DNA of 64,000 nt from an uncultured Maritimibacter sp. Lineage in GTDB: Bacteria > Pseudomonadota > Alphaproteobacteria > Rhodobacterales > Rhodobacteraceae. The notes under the pieces were generated by a model. It was given only the letters and a program-made list of their open reading frames with translations, made no database searches and was not told where the DNA came from. Each line of letters begins with the position of its first letter. Within the stretch, counting starts at the first letter, position 1. Made by a program: the position numbers and the translations under genes. Location: contig CAJXYS010000010.1 of the NCBI GenBank assembly GCA_913063035.1, forward strand, positions 1 to 64,000, written 5' to 3'. This document shows positions 16,543 through 23,630 of the stretch, in pieces.

Positions 16543-16614
16543 GCGGCGACGCCAGGGAGGAGGAGGCGCCGCCGCATCGTCACAGAAAACCCAGGGAGGA
16601 GGAGGGGCTTTCTG
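16543..16614 (-). ncRNA. Two anti-SD stem-loops after DUF1127 copy 2
   Basis: Hairpin A (16543-16575) has a GCGGCG/CGCCGC outer and CGCC/GGCG inner stem with one A-C mismatch. Hairpin B (16583-16614) has a CAGAAA/TTTCTG outer and CCC/GGG inner stem with a small internal loop. Both have the same 11-nt loop, UCCUCCUCCCU on the minus strand. They begin 10 bases after the DUF1127 stop, mirroring the five-hairpin array of unit 1. The class is CcsR/cuckoo-like. Confidence 0.82.
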
Positions 16615-16624
16615 AACCCGGTGT

Positions 16625-16846
16625 CTAGATCTGTGCCCGGCGGGCCGCGTCGCGGGCCAGGGCGGGAATATCGCGGGCCACGATGCCGAGATCGGTCAAT
16701 TCGCGGGCGTCCAGCGCATGCAGTTCCGCTTTGGTCTTGCGGTAGATGCGGTAGCGGGCGTATGCCTCGCGCATCCCTGCCGTGATCGCAGCGACCCGGG
16801 CGCCGAGCCCGTCACGCGTGCCGCCATGTGCTTGTACCAGTGCCAT
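16625..16846 (-). CDS. DUF1127 domain small protein (copy 2)
   Basis: A 73-aa protein with the DUF1127 core ARYRIYRKTKAELHALDARELTDLGIVARDI at about residues 30-60. It is clearly paralogous to copy 1 by the TxAEL...ARELxDLGI pattern. ATG at 16846 is preferred because GAGAGG lies 8 nt before it; an in-frame GTG 9 bp upstream lies next to that site. Promoter, coding region and 3' anti-SD hairpins form a second complete unit immediately upstream of the first. Confidence 0.9.
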   Translation of the reverse strand: MALVQAHGGTRDGLGARVAAITAGMREAYARYRIYRKTKAELHALDARELTDLGIVARDIPALARDAARRAQI

Positions 16847-16912
16847 GTGAAGCACCTCTCGTTTGCGCGGTGCGGCGCGGGGCCAGGCCCGTCTGCGCCG
16901 CTGTCACGATCG

Positions 16913-16940
16913 AAGATATGCGAATGCTGCGCTGCGACAA
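16913..16940 (-). promoter_or_regulatory. Promoter of DUF1127 unit 2
   Basis: On the minus strand, -35 TTGTCG (16935-16940) and -10 TATCTT (16913-16918) have a 16-bp spacer. It aligns base for base with the unit 1 promoter without gaps, including the downstream GACAGCGG. A start near 16905 would leave a leader of about 60 nt. Confidence 0.65.
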
Positions 16941-16956
16941 TCCTGGGATCGGACAA

Positions 16957-16971
16957 TGCTGCTATGCAGCA
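16957..16971. promoter_or_regulatory. Perfect palindrome TGCTGC-TAT-GCAGCA, candidate operator
   Basis: The two 6-bp arms are perfectly symmetric around a 3-bp centre. It lies 17 bp upstream of the DUF1127-2 -35 and 46 bp before the divergent MFS start, so one regulator could serve both. A diverged copy lies upstream of unit 1. The binding protein is unknown. Confidence 0.55.
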
Positions 16972-16977
16972 AATGCA

Positions 16978-17005
16978 AGCCCCGTGCAGGGTCTGCACAG
17001 GGGCT
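16978..17005 (+). promoter_or_regulatory. Strong leader hairpin before the MFS gene
   Basis: AGCCCCGTGCAG (16978-16989) pairs fully with CTGCAC+GGGGCT (16993-17005) around a GGT loop, with a single bulged A at 16999. It ends a few bases before the ribosome site AAGGTGAG. It could limit or regulate translation of the exporter. No T run follows it, so it is not a plain terminator. Confidence 0.55.
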
Positions 17006-17017
17006 GGGCAAGGTGAG

Positions 17018-18232
17018 ATGAATTTGGGCGCTCTGGCCGTCCCGGCCTTTCGATACTACTTTCTCGGCGCGGTTTTCGCGGTGAACGCGATCTGGTTCCA
17101 GCGAATCGCAGTCGCTTGGATTGCGTGGGAAATTTCCGGGTCCGCGGCCTTCGTGGGCTTCGTCGCCTCGCTCAGCCTGGCGCCGATGCTCGTCTCCGGG
17201 CCGGTGTTCGGGGTCTTGGTCGATCGCGCCGATATCCTGCGGGCGAGCTACCTGACCAACGGGGCCATGCCTCTCTGCATCGCGGCATTGGCGGCCCTGC
17301 ACGCCGCGGACATGGCGACGCCGTTCCTGCTGTCGGCGATCGCGCTGGCGATCGGGGTAATCGCCTCGGGCCATCATCCGGTGCGGATGTCGCTGGCCCC
17401 GCGGCTGGTCCCGCGGGCGCGCGTCGCCTCGGTGGTCGCGCTCTCGGCGCTCAATTTCAACGTCGCCCGGCTGGTCGCGCCGGCCCTGGCGGGCTGGGTG
17501 ATCGACCGGGCCGGCGTGGTTGCCGCGCTCTGGGTCGCGGCGGCGCTCTACCTGCCGATCCTCTCGGTGCTGCACCGCCTGACACCGCGCGCCATCGGCA
17601 AAGGCGCCGGGCCACGGCCGCGCTTCGCGGCCGCCTTCGCGGAGGGTGTGGCCCATGTCTGGCGCACGCCGCTCGTGCGCACCGCCGTGATCGTGACATC
17701 GGTCTTCGCCGTCGCCGGGCGCGGCGTGCTGGAGATCCTGCCGGTGATCGCCGACGGGGCCTTCGGACGCGGTGCGCCGGGTCTTGGCCTGATCTCGGCC
17801 GCGGCCGGGGCAGGGGCGCTGACGGCAGCGCTCGCCAAATCGCTTGGCCGGGGCGAGGCCGGCGGGCGGATCCCGCCGGCGGTGATCCTGGCTGCCGCGG
17901 CCGGGCTCGCGCTGGTGATCGTGCTGGGACATACCGGGTCCTGGCCGCTGGCGCTGGCCACGGTCGCGGCGCTGGGTTTCTGCGGCACCTATGTTGGTGT
18001 CAGCCTGCAGGCGGCGATCCAGGCCGGGCTTTCCGACGAGTTGCGCGGCCGGGTGATGAGCCTCTGGGTCATGCTCGGCTTCGGCACCGTGGCGCTGGGG
18101 GCGCTTGCACTCGGCGCGGTGGCCGAGGCGGCGGGTCTCGCCGTGTCGCTGACGGGCGGCGGCGCGCTGGGGCTGCTGGCGCTCGTCGTCGCGGTGGTCT
18201 CGGCGGATCGCCGGCTCTTTGCCCGGCGGTGA
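17018..18232 (+). CDS. MFS transporter (EntS-like exporter)
   Basis: A 404-aa major facilitator with about 11-12 helices. The order of features matches the enterobactin-exporter-like branch: N-terminal FRYYFLGAVFAVNAIWFQRIAVAW, motif-A region GPVFGVLVDRADILR at about 65-79, a second-half region after residue 205, and RGRVMSLWVMLGFG near 345. AAGGTGAG precedes the ATG at 17018 and fixes the start. Upstream are a strong stem-loop and a palindrome shared with the divergent DUF1127 promoter. The cargo is unknown. Confidence 0.85.
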   Translation: MNLGALAVPAFRYYFLGAVFAVNAIWFQRIAVAWIAWEISGSAAFVGFVASLSLAPMLVSGPVFGVLVDRADILRASYLTNGAMPLCIAALAALHAADMATPFLLSAIALAIGVIASGHHPVRMSLAPRLVPRARVASVVALSALNFNVARLVAPALAGWVIDRAGVVAALWVAAALYLPILSVLHRLTPRAIGKGAGPRPRFAAAFAEGVAHVWRTPLVRTAVIVTSVFAVAGRGVLEILPVIADGAFGRGAPGLGLISAAAGAGALTAALAKSLGRGEAGGRIPPAVILAAAAGLALVIVLGHTGSWPLALATVAALGFCGTYVGVSLQAAIQAGLSDELRGRVMSLWVMLGFGTVALGALALGAVAEAAGLAVSLTGGGALGLLALVVAVVSADRRLFARR

Positions 18233-18311
18233 CCGGCAGGCGACCCTTGCCGCCCGGCCCGTCCTGCATCAAGTAAGGCCTGAACGCAGATGATGCCGAC
18301 CGGAGGCCCCA

Positions 18312-19412
18312 ATGCCCGTGACCCGTGACGATGTGCTCGACGCCCTCAAGACGCTTGCGCTGCCCGATGGCGGCGACCTGGTGTCGCGCGACATGATCCG
18401 GGCGCTGAACGTCGATGGCGGCAAGGTGCGCTTCGTCATCGAGGTCGACCCCGAGGCCGCCGGGAAGTTCGAGCCGGTGCGCGCCGCCGTGCAGCAGGTG
18501 GTCGAGAGCCTGGACGGCGTGGAGAGCGCGGCCGTGGCCATGACCGCCCACGCGCCTGCGGCCAAGCAGCCGCCGAAGCAGCCGGCGCAGGGGCAGGGGG
18601 GCGAGCCCCCGAGCCTCAAGATCGGCCGGCACCCGACGCCGCAGCAGGGGCCGCAACAGGTGCCGGGCGTCGCGCGGATCCTCGCCGTTGCCTCGGGCAA
18701 GGGCGGTGTCGGCAAGTCGACGCTGGCCTCCAACCTTGCCGTGGCGCTGGCAAGGCAGGGGCGCCGCGTCGGGCTTCTGGACGCCGATATCCATGGTCCC
18801 TCGCAGCCGCGCATGATGGGGGTGTCCAAGCGGCCCGCCTCGCCCGACGGCAAGACGATCATCCCGCTGCGGGCCCATGGCGTCACGATGATGTCGATCG
18901 GGCTCATGCTGAAGGCCGACGAGGCGGTGGTCTGGCGCGGGCCGATGCTGATGGGTGCGCTCCAGCAAATGCTGACGCAGGTGGAATGGGGCGACCTGGA
19001 CGTGCTGATCGTGGACCTGCCGCCCGGCACTGGCGACGTGCAGCTCTCGCTGTGCCAGAAGGCGCCGGTGACCGGCGCGGTGATCGTCTCGACGCCGCAG
19101 GACGTGGCGCTTCTGGACGCGCGCAAGGCGATGGACATGTTCGACAAGCTCGGCACCCCGATCCTCGGGCTGGTGGAGAACATGTCGGCCTATGTCTGCC
19201 CCCATTGCGGCAACGAGGCCCATCTCTTCGGCGGCGGCGGCGTCCGCGCCGAGGCCGAGGCGCGCGGCATGCCGTTCCTGGGGGAGGTGCCGCTCTCGCT
19301 CGAGATCCGGGTGGCCGGCGACAGCGGCACGCCGATCGCGGCGGGCGATGGCCCGATGGCCGAGGCCTATGCCGGGCTCGCGTCCCGTCTCGTGGCCGAC
19401 GGGGTCGCCTGA
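18312..19412 (+). CDS. apbC: Iron-sulfur cluster carrier protein ApbC/Mrp
   Basis: A 366-aa cytoplasmic P-loop NTPase that carries Fe-S clusters to apoproteins. The N-terminal MIP18/DUF59 domain (1-75) is followed by a Pro/Gln-rich linker (about 78-118). The deviant Walker A GKGGVGKST lies near 130-138, LLDADIHGPSQPRMMG follows, Walker B is VDLPPGTGDVQLS, and the cluster-binding CPHC pair is near 298-301. Length and order are standard. It is the last gene before the long mraZ leader. Confidence 0.95.
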   Translation: MPVTRDDVLDALKTLALPDGGDLVSRDMIRALNVDGGKVRFVIEVDPEAAGKFEPVRAAVQQVVESLDGVESAAVAMTAHAPAAKQPPKQPAQGQGGEPPSLKIGRHPTPQQGPQQVPGVARILAVASGKGGVGKSTLASNLAVALARQGRRVGLLDADIHGPSQPRMMGVSKRPASPDGKTIIPLRAHGVTMMSIGLMLKADEAVVWRGPMLMGALQQMLTQVEWGDLDVLIVDLPPGTGDVQLSLCQKAPVTGAVIVSTPQDVALLDARKAMDMFDKLGTPILGLVENMSAYVCPHCGNEAHLFGGGGVRAEAEARGMPFLGEVPLSLEIRVAGDSGTPIAAGDGPMAEAYAGLASRLVADGVA

Positions 19413-19434
19413 TCGGGGCGAATCAGGCCCCGCG

Positions 19435-19535
19435 TCCCATCATTTCCCGCATGATTCGTCCCGTGCTGCCGGTCTCCCGCAGGATGTTCCCGTTTTGACC
19501 TCGTCTCCCCTGGAATTTTTCGGGAAATGATGGGA
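19435..19535. repeat. Perfect 15-bp inverted repeat with 71-bp spacer
   Basis: TCCCATCATTTCCCG (19435-19449) and CGGGAAATGATGGGA (19521-19535) are exact reverse complements. They lie between the apbC stop and the mraZ promoter-like element. The second arm follows a TTTTT run. It may be a looped transcript end, paired operators, or a structural RNA. Confidence 0.75.
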
Positions 19536-19557
19536 ACGCGTCGTCCTGCGGGTAAAA

Positions 19558-19573
19558 ACACCATATATTGTGT
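19558..19573. promoter_or_regulatory. NrdR-box-like palindrome upstream of mraZ
   Basis: ACACCATATATTGTGT is a near-perfect inverted repeat. It matches the general NrdR-box form ACAC-n-ATATAT-n-GTGT at all but one position. The 13 bases CCATATATTGTGT recur upstream of ftsZ. TATATT inside it could serve as a -10, but no good -35 is seen. The regulator is inferred from the box pattern only. Confidence 0.55.
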
Positions 19574-19953
19574 TTCATGCGTAGTTGATCGCAACCCCTT
19601 CGAAAAATTCTCGGAATGACAGGCGCTCACCACCCTGGTGCGCGTCCATGATCGAACAGAAGGGCATCTGTTCCCATAGATTGGAGTTGATTTCCATGTT
19701 TTCCCATGGCATCCCTAATTCACCGATGAGGAACGGGAATTAAAGGGCACCAAGACCCAACCAACCCAAAGTCAGGTTTCATACAGGCCCCGCTTTTTCA
19801 TCGAACCAAGAGATCCGGCGCGCCAGCGAGCAGACATCCCCCCAGGTGGCAGCGCAGCCGGACAGACCCAGAGATGGGACGAGGGCGGCGGATCGGGCTA
19901 TGGCAGCGGCTCGGTCCGCCGTTTCGTCTCGGGGACAGCAAGGGAGCGACGCC

Positions 19954-20454
19954 GTGGCGCGGACGTTCAGAGGCGAAAGCGTCCACAAGGTGGACGGCAA
20001 GGGGCGGGTCTCGATCCCCGCCGCGTTTCGCCGTGTCCTCGAAGACAACGATCCCGACTGGAAAGAGGGTCTCAATCCCAACATCGTCATCGTCTACGGC
20101 GACAAGCGCCGCAACTACCTCGAGGGCTTCCACATGGTCGCCATCGAGGAGGTGGACGAGAAGATTTCCCGCCTGCCGCGCGGCTCGAAATCGCGGCGCC
20201 TGCTCGAAAAGCTCTTCAACGGCCAGTCGCTGGCCACCCAGGTCGACGAGACCGGCCGGCTCGTCCTGCCGCAGAAGCTGCGCGACAAGATCGGCATCGC
20301 CGGCGAGGCCTTCTTCATCGCCACGGGCGACACCTTCCAGATCTGGGAGCCCGACGCCTACGCGGCGCACGAGGCCGAGATGGAGACCTGGTACGACGAT
20401 TACGACGAGGATTTCGACCCCCTCGTCCTGCTCGACCAGCCGGATGGGGGCTAG
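19954..20454 (+). CDS. mraZ: Transcriptional regulator / division protein MraZ
   Basis: A 166-aa DNA-binding protein with two AbrB-like half-domains: VDGKGRVSIPAAFRRVL at about 12-28 and VDETGRLVLPQKLRDKIG at about 96-113. MraZ represses its own dcw operon in several bacteria by binding promoter-proximal repeats. GTG at 19954 is chosen because AAGGGAG lies 7 nt upstream and homologues start at the MARxFRGE position; the open frame further 5' belongs to the leader. It is somewhat longer than Escherichia coli MraZ because of an acidic tail (WYDDYDEDFDPL). It is the first gene of the cluster, 3 bp before rsmH. Confidence 0.95.
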   Translation: MARTFRGESVHKVDGKGRVSIPAAFRRVLEDNDPDWKEGLNPNIVIVYGDKRRNYLEGFHMVAIEEVDEKISRLPRGSKSRRLLEKLFNGQSLATQVDETGRLVLPQKLRDKIGIAGEAFFIATGDTFQIWEPDAYAAHEAEMETWYDDYDEDFDPLVLLDQPDGG

Positions 20455-20457
20455 GCC

Positions 20458-21471
20458 ATGGCGGCCCGGGCCCCCGCACCTGCCGACGCACCCCATATCC
20501 CGGTCCTGCTGGACCCGCTGATCGCCGCCGTCTCGCCCGTGCACGGCACCTGGCTCGATGGCACCTTCGGCGCGGGCGGCTATACCCGAGCGTTGCTGGA
20601 GTCGGGCGCCGCGAAGGTGATCGCGGTGGATCGCGACCCGACCGTGTTCGAGCGTGCGCGGGGCTGGGTCGGGGACTACGGCGACCGGCTGGCGCTGATC
20701 GAAGGCGAATTCGCGGAGCTCGATGCGCTCGCCGCCGCGGCCGGCGCCGAAACGCTCGACGGGGTGGTGCTGGACGTGGGCGTCTCGTCCATGCAGATCG
20801 ACGAGGCGGCGCGCGGCTTCTCCTTCGCCCAGGACGGCCCGCTCGACATGCGGATGAGCGGGCAGGGCCGCAGCGCGGCCGATCTGGTCGCCACGCTCGA
20901 CGAGGGCGTTCTGGCCGACATCATTTTCCAATATGGCGAGGACCGTGCCGCGCGCCGGATCGCCAGGGCCATCGCGGCGGCCCGCGCCGAGGCGCCGATC
21001 ACCACGACCGGGCAGCTCGCCGCGATCGTCGCGCGCTGCCTGCCGCGCCCCAAGCCGGGCCAGCCGAACCCGGCGACGCGCACCTTCCAGGCGCTCAGGA
21101 TCGCGGTCAATGACGAGCTGGGCCAGCTGGCCGAGGGGCTGGCCGCGGCCGAGCGGGCGCTGGCGCCGGGCGGACTCCTGGCCGTGGTCACCTTCCATTC
21201 GCTGGAGGATCGCATCGTCAAGCGGTTCATCCAGGACCGGTCGAGCACCGGGGGCGGCGGCAGCCGCCATGCCCCGGCCGCCGCCGCGCACACGCCCCGC
21301 TTCGAGCGGGTCACCAAGAAGGCCGTCACCCCCGACGCGGCGGAACGCGCCGCCAACCCGCGGGCGCGGTCGGCCAAGCTCCGGGTCGCGCGGCGGACCG
21401 ACGCGCCGGCCGAACCCGTCGACCGGCAGGCGCTGGGCCTGCCGCGGATCGCTTTGAGTGGAGAGATCTGA
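20458..21471 (+). CDS. rsmH: 16S rRNA (cytosine-1402-N4) methyltransferase
   Basis: RsmH (MraW) methylates N4 of C1402 in the ribosomal P site. At 337 aa it is of usual size. The SAM-binding loop is [14 protein letters not shown] near 33-46, followed by [23 protein letters not shown] at about 100-122. The conserved [18 protein letters not shown] lies near 202-219 and [16 protein letters not shown] near 242-257. The stop shares its last base with the ftsL ATG. Confidence 0.96.
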   Translation: MAARAPAPADAPHIPVLLDPLIAAVSPVHGTWLDGTFGAGGYTRALLESGAAKVIAVDRDPTVFERARGWVGDYGDRLALIEGEFAELDALAAAAGAETLDGVVLDVGVSSMQIDEAARGFSFAQDGPLDMRMSGQGRSAADLVATLDEGVLADIIFQYGEDRAARRIARAIAAARAEAPITTTGQLAAIVARCLPRPKPGQPNPATRTFQALRIAVNDELGQLAEGLAAAERALAPGGLLAVVTFHSLEDRIVKRFIQDRSSTGGGGSRHAPAAAAHTPRFERVTKKAVTPDAAERAANPRARSAKLRVARRTDAPAEPVDRQALGLPRIALSGEI

Positions 21472-21827
21472 TGCGTGGCCTGATCTATGTCCTGTCGACC
21501 CTTGCGGTGATCGCGCTGGCCTACTGGGCCTATCACGAGAACTACCAGACCCAGCAGGCCCTGCGCGAGGTCAAGAGCCTTCAGCGCCAGATCGGCGACG
21601 CGCGCGAGCGGCTGGCGGTTCTGCGCGCCGAATGGGCCTATCTCAACCGCCCCGAGCGGCTGCGTGACTTGTCGGAGCTGAACTTTCCGGACCTGCAGCT
21701 GATGCCGCTGGCGCCCGAGCATTTCGGCAGCGTGGCCGAGGTCGCCTATCCCGCGCCCGAGCCGCGCTTCGGGATCCTGGACCCGGTCGATGTCGCGGCC
21801 CGCCTGATCGAGGGAGTCGCCGAATGA
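21471..21827 (+). CDS. ftsL: Cell division protein FtsL
   Basis: A 118-aa single-pass protein: a membrane helix at residues 4-21, then a heptad-type coiled coil (about 24-60), then a Pro-rich tail. FtsL bridges FtsQ and FtsW/FtsI in the divisome. GGAGAG precedes the ATG, which overlaps the rsmH stop; its own stop overlaps the ftsI ATG. The sequence itself is poorly conserved, so the call rests on topology and position. Confidence 0.88.
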   Translation: MRGLIYVLSTLAVIALAYWAYHENYQTQQALREVKSLQRQIGDARERLAVLRAEWAYLNRPERLRDLSELNFPDLQLMPLAPEHFGSVAEVAYPAPEPRFGILDPVDVAARLIEGVAE

Positions 21828-23608
21828 CCCGTACGCCGCTTCGCCCGCTCGCCCGCGTGCTCGAGGCCCGCGCCAAGGGCGAAAACCCCGACGCGATCGA
21901 GCGCGAGAACATCAGGCTGCGCCACGAGAGGATGCGCGACCGCATGCGGGTCCGCGCCGAGAGCCGCCTGCTGATGATGGCGGTGATGTTCGTCATGCTG
22001 TTCGCCGTCGTGGGTGCGCGGATGGGGGTGCTCGCCTCGACCGAACCCTCGGAGCCGCGGGCCTCGGCCGGCGGCGAGAGCATCGTGGCGCAGCGCGCCG
22101 ACATCGTCGACCGCAATGGCCGGCTGCTGGCGACCAACCTGGTCACCAATGCGCTCTATGCCCAGCCGCCGATGATGATCGAGCCCGCGCGCGCGGCGCG
22201 CGAGCTGGCGAAAATCTTCCCCGATCTCGACGAGGAGGAACTGGTCGAGGACTTCACCGGAAAGCGCAAGTTCCTGTGGATCAAGCGGAAAATATCGCCC
22301 GAGCAGCAGCAGATGGTGCATGACATCGGCGAGCCGGGGCTTCTGTTCGGACCGCGCGAGATGCGGCTCTATCCCAATGGCCGGCTGGCCGCGCATGTGC
22401 TGGGCGGCGCCGGCTTCGGGCGCGAGGGCGTCCATTCGGCCGAGGTGATCGGCGTGGCCGGGGTGGAAAAGGCCTTCGACGATTACCTCCGCGATCCGGC
22501 CAATGGCGGCGCGCCGCTGGAGCTGTCGCTGGACCTGACGGTGCAGGCCACCGCGCGCCGGGTGCTCGAGGGCGGGATGAAGATCATGGATGCCAAGGGC
22601 GCGACCGCGATCCTCATGGACGCCAGGACGGGCGAGCTGGTGAGCCTCGTCTCGCTGCCCGATTTCGACCCGAACGACCGGCCCGTACCGCTGACTGAGG
22701 GCGACCCGTCGGACAGCCCGCTGTTCAACCGCGCGGTGCAGGGGGTCTACGAACTCGGCTCGACCTTCAAGGTCTTCACCGCGGCGCAGGCGCTCGAGAT
22801 GGGGGTTGCCGCGCCCGGGACGATGGTGGACACCCAGGGGCCGCTGCGCTGGGGCAAGTTCCGCATCCGCGATTTCCACGATTACGGGTCGGAGATGAGC
22901 CTGACCGACGTGATCGTCAAAAGCTCGAATATCGGCACGGCACGGCTGGCCCAGCAGATCGGGGGCGACCGCCAGCGTGTCTTCCTCGAACGGCTGGGCC
23001 TGACGGAGCCCACGCCCGTCGAGCTGGTCGAGGCGCCGGGCATCGCGCCGCTGCTGCCCGCGCGCTGGTCGGAGCTGTCGACCATGACCATTTCCTACGG
23101 CCACGGCCTCTCGGCCAGCCCGCTGCACCTGGCGGCGGCCTATGCCTCTGTCGTCAACGGCGGCTGCAAGGTGGCGCCGACGCTTGTCAGGCGCGCGCCG
23201 GAACCGGGCTGCGCGGAGCGGGTGATCTCCGAGAAGACGTCGCGCACGATCCGCGGCATGCTGCGCGAGGTCGTGACCCGCGGCACCGCCAGCTTCGCCG
23301 AGGTCGAGGGCTACGCGGTGGGTGGCAAGACCGGCACCGCCGACAAGCCGCGCCCGCGGGGCGGGTATTACGAGGACCGCGTGATCGCGACCTTCGCGGG
23401 GCTCTTCCCGGCCCATGACCCCGACTACGTTCTGATCGTGACGCTGGACGAGCCGACGGTCTCGGCGCTCGGCGAGGCGCAGCGTACCGCGGGCTGGACC
23501 GCCGTGCCGGTCGCGTCCGAGCTGATCCGCCGCGTCGCGCCGCTTCTGGACATGCGGCCCGAGATTGAACCGGGTCCGGCCTTCGGGGTAAAGCTGACGG
23601 GCAACTGA
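21824..23608 (+). CDS. ftsI: Division-specific transpeptidase PBP3 (FtsI)
   Basis: A 594-aa class B penicillin-binding protein that crosslinks septal peptidoglycan. The N-terminal cytoplasmic tail and membrane helix (about 47-68) are followed by the pedestal domain with IVAQRADIVDRNGRLLATN. The active-site triad is complete: S313-TFK (ELGSTFK), SSN in KSSNIGTARLA near 366, and K502-TG in GGKTGTAD. It overlaps ftsL by four bases and partners FtsW, whose gene lies 7 kb downstream. Confidence 0.96.
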   Translation: MTRTPLRPLARVLEARAKGENPDAIERENIRLRHERMRDRMRVRAESRLLMMAVMFVMLFAVVGARMGVLASTEPSEPRASAGGESIVAQRADIVDRNGRLLATNLVTNALYAQPPMMIEPARAARELAKIFPDLDEEELVEDFTGKRKFLWIKRKISPEQQQMVHDIGEPGLLFGPREMRLYPNGRLAAHVLGGAGFGREGVHSAEVIGVAGVEKAFDDYLRDPANGGAPLELSLDLTVQATARRVLEGGMKIMDAKGATAILMDARTGELVSLVSLPDFDPNDRPVPLTEGDPSDSPLFNRAVQGVYELGSTFKVFTAAQALEMGVAAPGTMVDTQGPLRWGKFRIRDFHDYGSEMSLTDVIVKSSNIGTARLAQQIGGDRQRVFLERLGLTEPTPVELVEAPGIAPLLPARWSELSTMTISYGHGLSASPLHLAAAYASVVNGGCKVAPTLVRRAPEPGCAERVISEKTSRTIRGMLREVVTRGTASFAEVEGYAVGGKTGTADKPRPRGGYYEDRVIATFAGLFPAHDPDYVLIVTLDEPTVSALGEAQRTAGWTAVPVASELIRRVAPLLDMRPEIEPGPAFGVKLTGN

Positions 23609-23630
23609 GGCAGAGTCGGACCCACACCGC

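Larger units (their letters stand above)
19413..19953 (+). ncRNA. Long mraZ leader, candidate UpsM-like sRNA region
   Basis: 541 bp without a credible gene separate apbC from mraZ. In Rhodobacter sphaeroides the dcw cluster has an unusually long leader that yields the sRNA UpsM of about 200 nt; this region has the same place and a suitable size. Visible structure includes the hairpin CACCA-CCC-TGGTG with GCGC flanks (19622-19645), GTTG-ATCG-CAAC (19584-19595), and CCATG/CATGG (19694-19709). A+T content is much higher than in the genes. I cannot fix the RNA ends or see a clear terminator; CGCTTTTTC at 19791-19799 is the only T run near the expected 3' end. Promoter features are listed separately. 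Confidence 0.55.

Noticed and set aside
19564..19569. TATATT as a sigma-70 -10 for mraZ
   Set aside because: No acceptable -35 lies 15-19 bp upstream here or at the equivalent ftsZ site, so I list it only as part of the shared motif.
19756..19768. Two CCCA (TGGG on the minus strand) repeats as MraZ boxes
   Set aside because: Their period is 9 bp and there are only two, while known MraZ sites are about three TGGGN repeats at 10-bp spacing; too weak to call.
19846..19953. Extended mraZ N-terminus from an ATG at 19846
   Set aside because: The added 36 residues are unlike MraZ, and a good AAGGGAG site precedes the GTG at 19954.
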